The translations under genes and the position numbers were made by a program. This document shows positions 7,028 through 15,267 of a stretch of DNA of 32,636 nt, piece by piece. The DNA comes from Avoscillospira sp045579045 (GTDB taxonomy: Bacteria > Bacillota > Clostridia > Oscillospirales > Oscillospiraceae), in NCBI GenBank assembly GCA_045579045.1, contig JAZNLL010000043.1:1-32636 (forward strand). The letters run 5' to 3'. Numbering within the stretch: position 1 is the first letter of the stretch; every line of letters starts with the position of its first letter. The notes below the pieces were generated by a model. The model was not told the DNA's origin. It saw nothing but the letters and a program-made list of their open reading frames with translations, and did no database searches.

Positions 7028-8482
7028 ATGGATGTCAAACAACCCTGGAATATGACAATGCTCTGCGATTATTACGAACTGACCATGAGCAATGGCTATT
7101 TCCAACACGGTTACAAGGACAAAATTACATATTTCGATGTGTTTTACCGCAGTGTTCCCGACGGCGGCGGCTTTGCCATTGCTGCAGGTCTGCAGCAGGT
7201 GGTGGAATACATCCAGAACCTTCATTTCACAGAGGAAGATATCGCTTATCTCCGTGGACGCAACCAGTTCCCCGAGGATTTTCTGGAATATCTGAAGGGT
7301 TTTCATTTTACAGGCGATATCTGGGCCGTTCCCGAAGGCACGCCTATTTTCCCCAAGGAGCCCATGCTGACGGTTCGGGCACCTGCCATCGAGGCACAGC
7401 TCATTGAGACCTATCTGCTTTTGTCTCTGAACCATCAGAGCCTGATTGCCACCAAAGCCAACCGTGTGGTGCGGGCCGCTCAGGGCAGAACTGTTCTGGA
7501 GTTCGGTTCCCGCCGTGCGCAGGGTGTGGACGGTGCTGTTCTGGGTGCCAGAGCCGCTTACATCGGCGGCTGCGCCGGTACAGCCTGTACCCTCTCCGAT
7601 CAGCTGTTCGGTGTCCACGCCGGCGGTACTATGGCTCATTGCTGGGTGCAGATGTTCGATACCCAGTATGAAGCCTTCAAGACCTACTGCGAGACCTATC
7701 CTGACAACCCCACTTTGCTGGTGGACACTTACAACACCCTCAAACGAGGCATCCCCGATGCCATCAAGGCATTCAATGAGGTGCTGAAGCCCAGAGGCCT
7801 GACCAAATGCGGCATCCGTCTGGACTCCGGTGATATGGCCTTCCTTTCCAAAAAAGCCAGAAAGATGCTGGACGATGCAGGCTGGGAGACTTGCCAGATC
7901 TCCGTCTCCAACTCTCTGGATGAGTACATCATTGCCGATCTGCTCCGTCAGGGTGCTGCCATTGATTTGTTTGGCGTTGGCGAACGACTCATCACTGCCC
8001 GCTCTGAACCTGTCTTCGGCGGTGTCTACAAGCTGGTGGCAGTGGAAAATGAAGCCGGCGAGATCGTTCCCAAGATCAAGATCAGTGAGAACATCGGTAA
8101 GATCACCAATCCCCACTTCAAGAAGCTCTATCGCTTCTACGGCAACGATACCGGCAAAGCTATCGCCGACTATCTGTGTGTCCATGATGAAACTGTGGAT
8201 GACTCCCGGGATATTGTCATCTTCGATCCCGAGGCCACATGGAAGCGGAAAAAGGTCTATAACTACTCTGCCAGAGAGTTGCTTGTGCCCATCTTTGAAA
8301 AGGGCAAGCTGGTCTACGAATTTCCCACTCTGCAGGAGATTCAGGATTACTGCAAGAAGGAAGTGGACTCCCTCTGGGACGAAGTCACCCGCTTCGAGAA
8401 TCCCCATAAGTACTATGTGGATCTCTCTCAAAAATTGTGGGACATCAAATATAATCTGCTCCGTGACAATACGGAAGAATGA
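7028..8482 (+). CDS. pncB: Nicotinate phosphoribosyltransferase
   Basis: Joins nicotinate and PRPP, with ATP hydrolysis, to form nicotinate mononucleotide, the first step of NAD salvage (Preiss-Handler route). 484 residues, normal for the Gram-positive family type. The family features seen are the N-terminal DYYELTMSNGYF segment, F159-G-S-R-R163 for phosphate binding, H197-A-G-G-T-M-A-H204 (H204 fits the position of the family's phosphohistidine), LDSGD, and SNSLDEY followed by FGVGERLITA. The ATG at 7028 follows AAGAGGTG; longer frames upstream lie before the promoter. Single gene between its own promoter and terminator. Confidence 0.95.
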   Translation: MDVKQPWNMTMLCDYYELTMSNGYFQHGYKDKITYFDVFYRSVPDGGGFAIAAGLQQVVEYIQNLHFTEEDIAYLRGRNQFPEDFLEYLKGFHFTGDIWAVPEGTPIFPKEPMLTVRAPAIEAQLIETYLLLSLNHQSLIATKANRVVRAAQGRTVLEFGSRRAQGVDGAVLGARAAYIGGCAGTACTLSDQLFGVHAGGTMAHCWVQMFDTQYEAFKTYCETYPDNPTLLVDTYNTLKRGIPDAIKAFNEVLKPRGLTKCGIRLDSGDMAFLSKKARKMLDDAGWETCQISVSNSLDEYIIADLLRQGAAIDLFGVGERLITARSEPVFGGVYKLVAVENEAGEIVPKIKISENIGKITNPHFKKLYRFYGNDTGKAIADYLCVHDETVDDSRDIVIFDPEATWKRKKVYNYSARELLVPIFEKGKLVYEFPTLQEIQDYCKKEVDSLWDEVTRFENPHKYYVDLSQKLWDIKYNLLRDNTEE

Positions 8483-8487
8483 TGCAA

Positions 8488-8514
8488 AAGACCTCCGGCA
8501 GAGCCGGAGGTCTT
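8488..8514. terminator. Bidirectional terminator between convergent genes
   Basis: A perfect 11-bp stem (8488-8498 with 8504-8514) has loop CAGAG. It begins 5 nt after the pncB stop codon and lies just beyond the stop codon of the convergent methyltransferase gene. Confidence 0.8.
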
Positions 8515-8518
8515 ACTA

Positions 8519-9373
8519 TTATAATAGTTTATTTTTCAAAGCGGCAATATAGGCAGGGTCTGTACCGCAGCAGCCACCCAATATCTTCGCACCGGCATCC
8601 TTCAGTTTCTTCATCTGAACAGCAAATTCGTCAGCTGCCATGGAATAGACTGCATTACCCTTGTCATCGATCACAGGCATACCGGCATTGGGCTTGGCGA
8701 TCACCGGCACAGTCAGAATTTTGGAAAGGTTTTCCACCACGGCGATCATCTGATCAGGGCCGCAGGAGCAGTTGATACCCACAGCATCGGCACCGAAGCC
8801 TTCCAGTTGGGGCGCAGCTTCATAGACACTGCCGCCAAAATACAGCATACCATCAGAGGTGACGGAGAACGAACACATCACCGGCAGGTCGGACACCATG
8901 CTGCAGGCTTCCAAGGCTGCCATGGTCTCTTCCAGACCCATCATGGTCTCAATGACGAACAGATCCACACCAGCATCCCGCAAAGCAGTTGCCTGTCGGG
9001 TATAGACAGTCAGCAATTCTTCATACGGTACATCGGGCCTGCCCACGGTCGTCATATCACCTGCTACAAAGGCATTACCTTCTGCTGCCTGCCTGCTGAG
9101 TGCCACCAATTTGCCGTTAATACTTTCCAGTTCCTCTGCCAAGCCGTGCTGAGACAAATAAGGCTCTGAGGCAGTGAAGGTGGGCGCATAAATGATCTGG
9201 CTGCCAGCTTTCACATAAGCACGCTGCAACTCCAAAATCACTTCCGGATGTTCCAGATTCCACTTCTCCGCACAGACACCCCGAGGCATACCGGCTTTCA
9301 TTAGATTAGAGCCTGTCGCACCGTCTAAGATCAAACCTTGCTCTGCAAGAGCACGAAATTCTGTTTTTGTCAT
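8519..9373 (-). CDS. Homocysteine S-methyltransferase family protein (stand-alone MetH N-terminal domain)
   Basis: 284 residues forming a single zinc-dependent methyltransferase barrel, like the homocysteine-binding domain of cobalamin-dependent methionine synthase. It opens with LILDGATGSNL. The three zinc cysteines are C202 in GINCSCGP and C268/C269 in GGCCGTDP. No cobalamin or folate domain is attached and none is encoded nearby, so either partner modules are elsewhere or it uses another methyl donor such as S-methylmethionine. Chemistry (methyl transfer to homocysteine to give methionine) is from the family; the donor is unknown. GAGGTGAT precedes the ATG, and a good promoter is visible. 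Confidence 0.9.
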   Translation of the reverse strand: MTKTEFRALAEQGLILDGATGSNLMKAGMPRGVCAEKWNLEHPEVILELQRAYVKAGSQIIYAPTFTASEPYLSQHGLAEELESINGKLVALSRQAAEGNAFVAGDMTTVGRPDVPYEELLTVYTRQATALRDAGVDLFVIETMMGLEETMAALEACSMVSDLPVMCSFSVTSDGMLYFGGSVYEAAPQLEGFGADAVGINCSCGPDQMIAVVENLSKILTVPVIAKPNAGMPVIDDKGNAVYSMAADEFAVQMKKLKDAGAKILGGCCGTDPAYIAALKNKLL

Positions 9374-9396
9374 TCTATCACCTCATTTGTATTCTT

Positions 9397-9425
9397 ATTA
9401 TAGCACAAAAAACCGGGAATTCCAA
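9397..9425 (-). promoter_or_regulatory. sigma-A-type promoter of the homocysteine methyltransferase gene
   Basis: On the minus strand TTGGAA (9425-9420) and TATAAT (9402-9397) are 17 bp apart, with TGC directly before the -10 (extended -10). Confidence 0.7.
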
Positions 9426-9450
9426 CGGCGTTGTTTTGTACTTTTGTCCC

Positions 9451-9484
9451 TTGACAACCATGTACATTTTTTCAATAATATAAT
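9451..9484 (+). promoter_or_regulatory. Probable promoter of the glk-pgi operon
   Basis: A perfect TTGACA (9451-9456) is followed at 17 bp by AATAAT (9474-9479). A perfect TATAAT (9479-9484) is also present but 22 bp from the -35. Either could be the -10. Confidence 0.5.
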
Positions 9485-9519
9485 GGTAGAATTGTGCGTT
9501 CTGCGAAGGAGTGATCACC

Positions 9520-10443
9520 TTGTATCAGATCGGCGTAGATATCGGCGGTACCAGCATCAAGATTGGTCTGGTGGACGAGCAATTACATATTGTGCAGCGT
9601 ACTTCCATCCCCTTCCCCATGATCGGCGGTGAAGGTGTGGCAAAGCTGCTGGCGGAAACCGTCCGGAATTTTCTGACGGAGCACAGTGTTTCCCTTGAGG
9701 ATGTCCACCATGTAGGTGTTGTAGTACCCGGCAGCATTGACCCTACCGGCGAAATCATTCTGGACGCTCATAATCTGGATTTTCATGATGTTCCTTTCCG
9801 GGATCAGCTGGAACAGGCCTTTGGTTCTATGACCGTCTATCTGGCCAACGATGCCGACGGTGCTGCACTGGCAGAGCTGGGACGGGGTGCTTTTGTTGGA
9901 CATAAGACCGGTGTACTGCTGACCCTCGGTACCGGTGTGGGCGGCGGCGTCATTCTGGACGGTAAGATGTTCTCCGGCGGCTGCCGCAGAGGCATCGAAT
10001 TGGGGCACATGCAGATCGTCTCCGGCGGTGAGCTTTGTACCTGCGGTGTCCGGGGCTGCATTGAAGCCTATTGCTCCGCTACGGCTCTGATCCGGGATGC
10101 TGCAAAAGCAGCAAAGGAACATCCCGAAAGTGACCTTGCCAAAGCGGATGATATGACCGCAAAATATGCCATCGACTGCGCCAAGGCAGGCGATTCCACA
10201 GCCAAGGCAGTTTTCGATCAGTATATAGATCATCTGGCTGCAGCCTGCGTTTCTGTGGTTCATCTGTTGGACCCGGAGGTCATCGCCATCGGCGGCGGTG
10301 TCAGCCATGCAGGTGATTTCCTGTTTGAACCCCTGCGTAAGAAGACTTTGGAAAAGTGCTTCTTCGATTCTCACGGTGAGATCGTTCCCGCTGTCATGGG
10401 CAATGATGCCGGTATCATCGGCGCTGCCATGCTGGGACTTTGA
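9520..10443 (+). CDS. glk: ROK-family glucokinase
   Basis: Phosphorylates glucose with ATP to glucose 6-phosphate. 307 residues. The N-terminal phosphate-binding loop is V6-D-I-G-G-T-S-I; the catalytic base is D111 in LANDADGAA; LGTGVGGGVILDGK follows; ROK zinc ligands are present (H in ELGH, then C173-T-C175-G-V-R-G-C180-I-E). No helix-turn-helix is fused, so this is an enzyme rather than a ROK repressor. I chose the TTG at 9520 because AAGGAG lies 8 nt upstream; the GTG at 9511 would overlap that site. Only 29 bp separate it from pgi, which uses its product, so they form an operon. Confidence 0.93.
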   Translation: MYQIGVDIGGTSIKIGLVDEQLHIVQRTSIPFPMIGGEGVAKLLAETVRNFLTEHSVSLEDVHHVGVVVPGSIDPTGEIILDAHNLDFHDVPFRDQLEQAFGSMTVYLANDADGAALAELGRGAFVGHKTGVLLTLGTGVGGGVILDGKMFSGGCRRGIELGHMQIVSGGELCTCGVRGCIEAYCSATALIRDAAKAAKEHPESDLAKADDMTAKYAIDCAKAGDSTAKAVFDQYIDHLAAACVSVVHLLDPEVIAIGGGVSHAGDFLFEPLRKKTLEKCFFDSHGEIVPAVMGNDAGIIGAAMLGL

Positions 10444-10472
10444 TTTAGATACAACTTTAGGAGGAATATACT

Positions 10473-11756
10473 ATGTTGAAATTTGACCGCAGCGGAGCTG
10501 TTGGCTTCTGTGCTGAAACCGACAAGGCTCGTTGTGCCGCTGCCATCGACACTCTGGTCAAGGGTACCGGTGCCGGCAACGACTACATCGGCTGGGTGGA
10601 TCTGCCTGTCAACTATGACAAGGAAGAGTTTGCCCGTATTCAGGCCGCTGCCAAGCGTATTCAGGCAAATTCCAAGGCTCTGGTCGTCATCGGCATCGGC
10701 GGTTCCTATCTGGGTGCCCGTGCTGTCATCGAACTGCTGAAGAGCCCCAACTATAATGCTCTGCCCAAGACCACTCCCGATGTGTACTTCATCGGCAACG
10801 GTCTGTCTGCCGATGCCATTGCAGACACCATCGCTATGATCGGCGACCGTGACTTCTCCGTCAACGTCATCTCCAAGTCCGGCACCACCACCGAACCCGC
10901 CATCGCCTTCCGTCTGTTCAAGGAGCTGCTGGAAAAGAAGTATGGTAAGGACGGTGCCAAGGATCGCATTTATGCTACCACAGACCGCGCTCGCGGCGCT
11001 CTGAAGACCATGGCTGATAACGAAGGCTACGAGACCTTTGTTGTTCCCGACAATGTCGGTGGTCGTTACAGTGTTCTGACTGCTGTGGGTCTGCTGCCTA
11101 TCGCCGTTGCCGGTATCGATATTGAGGCTCTCATGAAAGGTGCTCAGTTGGAGCGCGAAGAGTGTCTGAACAAGGGCACCGAGTCCGTTGCTGCTCAGTA
11201 TGCTGCTCAGCGTCAGGCGCAGTATGGCAAGGGTCTGAAGGTGGAAGTTCTGGCCGCTTATGAGCCCTCTTTCCGCTTCATGGCTGAGTGGTGGAAGCAG
11301 CTCTACGGCGAATCCGAAGGCAAGGACAAGATCGGTATCTTCCCTGCGTCTGTGGATCTGACTGCCGACCTGCACTCCATGGGTCAGTACATTCAGGACG
11401 GCGAGCGTATGCTGCAGGAAACTGTGGTGTTCTTCGAGAGCTCCCGTACTGCTATGACCGTGCCCGGCGACAATGCCGACCTGGACGGTCTCAACTATCT
11501 GGCCGGAAAGGAACTGCACTATGTCAACACCAAGGCCATGGAAGGCACCAAGAAGGCACACATCGACGGCGGTGTTCCCGTTTCCGTTCTGTACATGGAT
11601 GCCATCAACGAGGAAGAAGTTGGCCGTCTGATCTACTTCTTCGAGTTTGCCTGCGGCGTTTCCGCCTATATGACCGGCGTCAATCCCTTTAACCAGCCCG
11701 GTGTGGAAGCTTACAAGAAGAATATGTTCCAGCTTCTGGGCAAGCCCGGTTATTAA
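10473..11756 (+). CDS. pgi: Glucose-6-phosphate isomerase
   Basis: Interconverts glucose 6-phosphate and fructose 6-phosphate in glycolysis. 427 residues, the usual short Gram-positive form. Sugar-phosphate SIS motifs are G74-I-G-G-S-Y-L-G-A and S134-K-S-G-T-T-T-E-P; GGRYSVLTAVG and the C-terminal GVNPFNQPGVEAYKK are family signatures. TAGGAGGAA lies 7 nt before the ATG. It is the second gene of the glk-pgi operon and ends at a strong terminator. Codon use is highly biased, as expected for strong expression. Confidence 0.97.
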   Translation: MLKFDRSGAVGFCAETDKARCAAAIDTLVKGTGAGNDYIGWVDLPVNYDKEEFARIQAAAKRIQANSKALVVIGIGGSYLGARAVIELLKSPNYNALPKTTPDVYFIGNGLSADAIADTIAMIGDRDFSVNVISKSGTTTEPAIAFRLFKELLEKKYGKDGAKDRIYATTDRARGALKTMADNEGYETFVVPDNVGGRYSVLTAVGLLPIAVAGIDIEALMKGAQLEREECLNKGTESVAAQYAAQRQAQYGKGLKVEVLAAYEPSFRFMAEWWKQLYGESEGKDKIGIFPASVDLTADLHSMGQYIQDGERMLQETVVFFESSRTAMTVPGDNADLDGLNYLAGKELHYVNTKAMEGTKKAHIDGGVPVSVLYMDAINEEEVGRLIYFFEFACGVSAYMTGVNPFNQPGVEAYKKNMFQLLGKPGY

Positions 11757-11765
11757 TCAACTTTT

Positions 11766-11803
11766 GCGGCACTTCCGACAAGGAAGTGCTGTTTTTTTCT
11801 TTT
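11766..11803 (+). terminator. Rho-independent terminator of the glk-pgi operon
   Basis: An 8-bp stem GCACTTCC/GGAAGTGC (11769-11776 with 11782-11789) has a 5-nt loop and is followed by a run of seven T and a further TTTT. Confidence 0.9.
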
Positions 11804-11890
11804 ACCGAGCTTGTCCTGAATTTTCTCTGAAAAAAATATGGAAGATTGCTTAAATAGTAACAATTTGTAATCGCCAAACCAAGTCTTTTC

Positions 11891-11899
11891 TGTTAGAAT
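11891..11899 (+). promoter_or_regulatory. Possible extended -10 promoter of the SLH protein gene
   Basis: TGTTAGAAT gives a TG-extended -10 (TAGAAT at 11894-11899), with no good -35 at 17 bp. The implied leader is about 80 nt. The rest of the 231-bp gap holds only the upstream terminator and AT-rich sequence. Confidence 0.35.
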
Positions 11900-11987
11900 G
11901 ACCGTAGGTATATATATCCAGCGGTGCGACCATTTCTTCCTGAACAGCTCCGCCGGAGAAAACAACAAGAAACTGGAGGAACCTATC

Positions 11988-13739
11988 ATGAAAAACAGCA
12001 AGAGACTTGTGACCCTGCTGCTGGCTCTCGTTATGCTGGTCGGTATGTTTACCGTTGCTGCCAGCGCTACTGAGCCCGCTTCCCTCACACTTAACTTTGA
12101 CGCTTCTAATGCCCCCGGCACCGGTGTTGGCTCCTACACCACCACCGTCAAGGAAGGCGGCTCCTATAAGCTCCCCGGCACTGATGCTGTCGTTTGGAGC
12201 GGTGCAGGCCAGCTCTTCCCCGCCGGTACTACCTTTACTTACGCTGAGCTGCAGGCTCTGGCCTCCAGCGAAGGCGTTGTCGGCTTTGTTGCATTCCCCA
12301 ACTCCAATGCTGGCGGCAACCAGGGCAATCAGGGCAATCAGGGCAACCAGGGTACTGTTACTCCCCCCGCTACCGGCAAGCTGTATGATCTGGATGTTCG
12401 CGTCTATGTGACCACTTACGGCTACGGCTACAATGGCAATTACAACTATGTCTGCAATGGCAAGTATCCCTGCACTGACCGTTACTGCAAGAACCACTAC
12501 AAGGCTCCCAGCTACGATTGGGACGATGTCTTTGATCCCAGCTGGAACCCCTATGAAGGTCCCTATGCCCCCAACTACAAGTGCAACTGCAACCAGAGAA
12601 ACTGCCAGTACTGCGGCTACTACTATTACAACCAGAATGACTGCTACGGCAAGTACTACCCCACCACCAACAATAAGTATCAGAACGATTACTACTATGG
12701 TACTTCCTACGGCAGCACCTATGGCTTCCGTGCATATGGCGCCGGTTCCTACAACGCAGGTGAGCAGGTCACCCTCCGTGCAAAGGCTCCCTCCGGCACT
12801 AACTACAGATTCGTCGGTTGGTACAACGTGAACAAGAAGTTCAGCAACTCCATGACTGCCAACTTCACCATGCCCGCCGCTGACACCACTGTTTACGCTG
12901 TGTTCCAGGTCATCGGCTACGGCAATGGCTACAACACCAACTGCAACCAGTATCATTCCCACACCATCCGTTACACTGACGGTGTTTCCAACCAGATCGT
13001 TTTCAACGATGTGGTGAAGACTGTCAAGCACGGTGCTACCACCCCCACCATCGCTGATCCCGTCCGTCCCGGCTATCGCTTCGTCGGCTGGACTCCCAAG
13101 GTTTCCAGAACCGCCACTGAGTGCGTCACCTATGTTGCACAGTGGTCTACCGCTCAGGCTCCCAGACTCACCACCGAGCACGTTGCCTACCTGAAGGGCT
13201 TCGGTAAGGGTGAGTTCCGTCCCGACAACAAGATGACCCGTGCTGAGTATGCCGTTCTGCTGTACCGTCTGCTGGACGCTGCTACTGTTAAGGCTTACTA
13301 CTCCACCACCAACGATTTCACCGATGTGAAGTCCGACGCTTGGTACAACGAAGCTGTTTCCACTCTGTACGCTGCCGGTGTTATCGGTCATGGCGCTACC
13401 TTCAGACCCACCGAAGACATCACTCGTGCTGAGATGATCTCCATGTTGGCTAACTTCTACACCAGAAGCGTCAACTACACCTGCAGCTACAAGGATGTCC
13501 CCTCCAACTACTGGGCATATGACGAAATCGCAATGGCTCAGTACAACGGCTGGATCAAGGGTTACGGCGCAAGCACCTTCCTGCCCGAGGCTACCATCAC
13601 CCGTGCAGAGGTTGCCGCTGTCATGAACCGCGTTCTGGGCCGCGACAACTGCAAGACCGCTGACACCAAGAACTACAAGGATAACCCCACCACTGCTTGG
13701 TTCTACCAGGATGTCGTGGAAGCTACCATCGCTCACTAA
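11988..13739 (+). CDS. SLH-domain surface protein with Tyr/Asn/Cys-rich region
   Basis: Secreted cell-wall protein, 583 residues from the ATG at 11988 (CTGGAGG upstream). In order: signal peptide with cleavage near ASA-TE (about residue 27); a small globular domain; a four-fold Asn-Gln-Gly repeat (about 111-122); a region very rich in Tyr, Asn and Gly with eight Cys (about 144-245); two InlB-like beta repeats, each with an RFVGW core; and three SLH domains (about 395-583) containing FRPDNKMTRAEY, FRPTEDITRAEM and FLPEATITRAEV. SLH domains normally bind pyruvylated secondary wall polymer, so the protein should sit in the surface layer. The Tyr/Cys block has no match I recognise. It is monocistronic with a strong terminator. 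Confidence 0.92.
   Translation: MKNSKRLVTLLLALVMLVGMFTVAASATEPASLTLNFDASNAPGTGVGSYTTTVKEGGSYKLPGTDAVVWSGAGQLFPAGTTFTYAELQALASSEGVVGFVAFPNSNAGGNQGNQGNQGNQGTVTPPATGKLYDLDVRVYVTTYGYGYNGNYNYVCNGKYPCTDRYCKNHYKAPSYDWDDVFDPSWNPYEGPYAPNYKCNCNQRNCQYCGYYYYNQNDCYGKYYPTTNNKYQNDYYYGTSYGSTYGFRAYGAGSYNAGEQVTLRAKAPSGTNYRFVGWYNVNKKFSNSMTANFTMPAADTTVYAVFQVIGYGNGYNTNCNQYHSHTIRYTDGVSNQIVFNDVVKTVKHGATTPTIADPVRPGYRFVGWTPKVSRTATECVTYVAQWSTAQAPRLTTEHVAYLKGFGKGEFRPDNKMTRAEYAVLLYRLLDAATVKAYYSTTNDFTDVKSDAWYNEAVSTLYAAGVIGHGATFRPTEDITRAEMISMLANFYTRSVNYTCSYKDVPSNYWAYDEIAMAQYNGWIKGYGASTFLPEATITRAEVAAVMNRVLGRDNCKTADTKNYKDNPTTAWFYQDVVEATIAH
12318..12353 (+). repeat. Tandem 9-bp coding repeat (Asn-Gln-Gly x4)
   Basis: Four near-identical 9-bp units (AAC/AAT CAG GGC/GGT) encode an N-Q-G linker between the first domain and the Tyr-rich region. 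Such repeats can change copy number by slippage without a frameshift. Confidence 0.8.
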
Positions 13740-13751
13740 GATATCACTACT

Positions 13752-13784
13752 AAGGGACGGCACTTATGTGCCGTCCCTTTTTAT
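13752..13784. terminator. Bidirectional terminator after the SLH protein gene
   Basis: A perfect 12-bp stem (13752-13763 with 13768-13779) has loop TTAT and is followed by TTTTTATT. It overlaps the stop codon of the convergent PAP2 gene. Confidence 0.9.
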
Positions 13785-14428
13785 TCAATATTCTCAAAAG
13801 CCGCATACATCGCAACCAGTCCCCCGCTAAGCAGGCAGCCACCAATGATATCCGTCAACCAATGGACACCGGATAGCAGTCTCCCAATCACCGCAAACAG
13901 CGTGAATGTACACAACACAATGTGCGTACACCATCTTAGTTTTTCCCGCTGTATACGCTTGTGGAGCTGCAGCATGGCCGTTGGCATAACGCTCAGGACC
14001 AGCAGTGTCGTAGACGAAGGATAGGATGCTTCCAGATTTCCATTCATCAGCACCGGTCTGTAATTTATGATCACATACTCAAACAAACAGTAAGCCGCTA
14101 TAACCGTAAGATAGAACACGCCGAGCAACATTATGTCCCGATCAACCTTTGACAATACGTTCCTTCTGACCCATTGTGACATTCCCAATACACCAAATGC
14201 CAAAGCAACAGCAACAGGTACCAATCCCAGCCAGTCTGTCACAACGTATAGAGACATATGCACGCCTGTCATCTCATGGAAAGCTCCGTTGAGCGTTGCA
14301 AATCCAACCGATGTTGCATTTGGACCGATCGTCTGTACATCAATTTTGCAGACACCCCATGTCCACAACAGAAATGAAGCCAGAAATCCTATTCCCAAAC
14401 CGATGCAAATACGTTTTCTCTTTTTCAA
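13781..14428 (-). CDS. PAP2-superfamily membrane phosphatase
   Basis: Integral membrane phosphatase-like protein of 215 residues with about five or six hydrophobic segments; relatives dephosphorylate lipid phosphates such as phosphatidate or undecaprenyl diphosphate. The three PAP2 motifs can be located but are altered: motif 1 keeps R124-P125 (NYRP) without the usual lysine; motif 2 reads P137-S-S-T instead of PSGH; motif 3 reads G-R183-xxxxx-H189-xxx-D193, keeping the key Arg, His and Asp. The nucleophile (H189) is therefore present, while the motif 2 His is missing, which questions standard activity. The start is TTG at 14428 with GGGAGG 8 nt upstream; that site lies inside a hairpin. Confidence 0.85.
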   Translation of the reverse strand: MKKRKRICIGLGIGFLASFLLWTWGVCKIDVQTIGPNATSVGFATLNGAFHEMTGVHMSLYVVTDWLGLVPVAVALAFGVLGMSQWVRRNVLSKVDRDIMLLGVFYLTVIAAYCLFEYVIINYRPVLMNGNLEASYPSSTTLLVLSVMPTAMLQLHKRIQREKLRWCTHIVLCTFTLFAVIGRLLSGVHWLTDIIGGCLLSGGLVAMYAAFENIE

Positions 14429-14431
14429 TTT

Positions 14432-14488
14432 AAAAGCCTCCCTTTTATGTGTTGGTTTTCACCTGTTCACACCATAAGGGAGGCTTTT
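14432..14488 (-). promoter_or_regulatory. Leader hairpin enclosing the PAP2 ribosome binding site
   Basis: On the minus strand, 14488-14473 (containing CCTCCC) can pair with 14449-14432 (containing the Shine-Dalgarno GGGAGG at 14442-14437), with a 2-nt bulge and a 23-nt loop. The stem would hide the ribosome binding site of the TTG-initiated PAP2 gene. It also ends in TTTT, so it may be a terminator for the upstream XRE gene that contains the site. Confidence 0.6.
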
Positions 14489-14525
14489 CGCGATTGCAAG
14501 AAACGAGCCGTCGCAGGATGGATAC

Positions 14526-15116
14526 TTATCGTATCATCAGCTTTATTCCAAGGATCACGAGCAGCAGCAACGCTGCATATGGCTGAGGGCTTATGATAAA
14601 AAGGACAATACCGATAAGATTGAGGATCACAGAGACGGTTCTTTTTAACAGTATCCATTGTGTAGGTCTGCAGATATGCAGCACAACTGCCAGAACACCC
14701 CACAGGAGTATTGCGCCGACAGCAATAAGATAGACCGCCTTCAGATACGGAGCAATTGTCATTGAAAGAAGTGAAACTGTGTAAACTCCGTCGGTAGATT
14801 TCTGTCCAAAAATCGGCAAGATGAAAAACAGGAAAACGCTGCAGTCCAGCAGCGCAAAGATCCAACAGGAGATACGGGTCTTTGTTTGTTTATTTTCCTC
14901 CTCCGCAACGGATACCACTTCCCCACCGGACAGCAATTCGTCAATGCTGATCGAAAAGAATTCTGCCATTGCCTTTAGCGAGTCCAGATTTGGATAGCCT
15001 CTCCCGGACTCCCACTTTGAGATTGCTGCCCGCGAGACATAAAGATGTGCCGCCAATTCCTCCTGCGTCAAGCCTTTTTTCTTTCTCAATTCTTGTAATT
15101 TTTCCTTGAATTCCAT
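14526..15116 (-). CDS. XRE-family HTH protein with C-terminal membrane segments
   Basis: 196 residues. Residues about 5-62 are a Cro/C1-type helix-turn-helix (LRKKKGLTQEELAAHLYVSR, then AISKWESGRGYPNLDSL). A short linker is followed by about four hydrophobic segments (from ISCWIFALL to LLLLVILGIKL), so it should be a membrane-tethered DNA-binding protein, a common clostridial architecture. The start is the ATG at 15116 with GAAGGG 7 nt upstream; a GTG seven codons earlier lacks a site. It may act on its own gene or the PAP2 gene 97 bp downstream, which could be a partner (inference). The inducing signal is unknown. Confidence 0.88.
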   Translation of the reverse strand: MEFKEKLQELRKKKGLTQEELAAHLYVSRAAISKWESGRGYPNLDSLKAMAEFFSISIDELLSGGEVVSVAEEENKQTKTRISCWIFALLDCSVFLFFILPIFGQKSTDGVYTVSLLSMTIAPYLKAVYLIAVGAILLWGVLAVVLHICRPTQWILLKRTVSVILNLIGIVLFIISPQPYAALLLLVILGIKLMIR

Positions 15117-15148
15117 GGCAAAACCCTTCAAGTTCACGTTTTTTAGTG

Positions 15149-15177
15149 ATTATACCATGTTACAGGAATGATTTCAA
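15149..15177 (-). promoter_or_regulatory. sigma-A-type promoter of the membrane XRE gene
   Basis: On the minus strand TTGAAA (15177-15172) and a perfect TATAAT (15154-15149) are exactly 17 bp apart, 32 bp before the ATG. Confidence 0.8.
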
Positions 15178-15226
15178 CAAACGCTGAATTTGTGTGCTTC
15201 GGTATGCTAACACATGAAATTGGTCA

Positions 15227-15255
15227 TTGACACAAATAAATGTTTGTGGTAGAAT
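15227..15255 (+). promoter_or_regulatory. sigma-A-type promoter of the tRNA-Ser pair
   Basis: A perfect TTGACA (15227-15232) and TAGAAT (15250-15255) are 17 bp apart, 12 bp upstream of the first tRNA. It diverges from the XRE promoter. Confidence 0.8.
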
Positions 15256-15267
15256 AATATGGCATTC

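Noticed and set aside
7001..8431. 476-codon open frame on the minus strand
   Set aside because: In-register shadow of pncB, which has clear family motifs.
9511..9519. GTG start for glucokinase
   Set aside because: It would overlap the AAGGAG ribosome binding site; the TTG at 9520 has proper spacing and starts the protein at the phosphate-loop strand.
12318..12353. CRISPR-like short repeat
   Set aside because: Contiguous 9-bp coding repeats without spacers, in frame, encoding an Asn-Gln-Gly linker.
11850..13763. 637-codon open frame on the minus strand
   Set aside because: In-register shadow of the SLH protein gene; low-complexity Val/Gly/Ser translation, no ribosome binding site.
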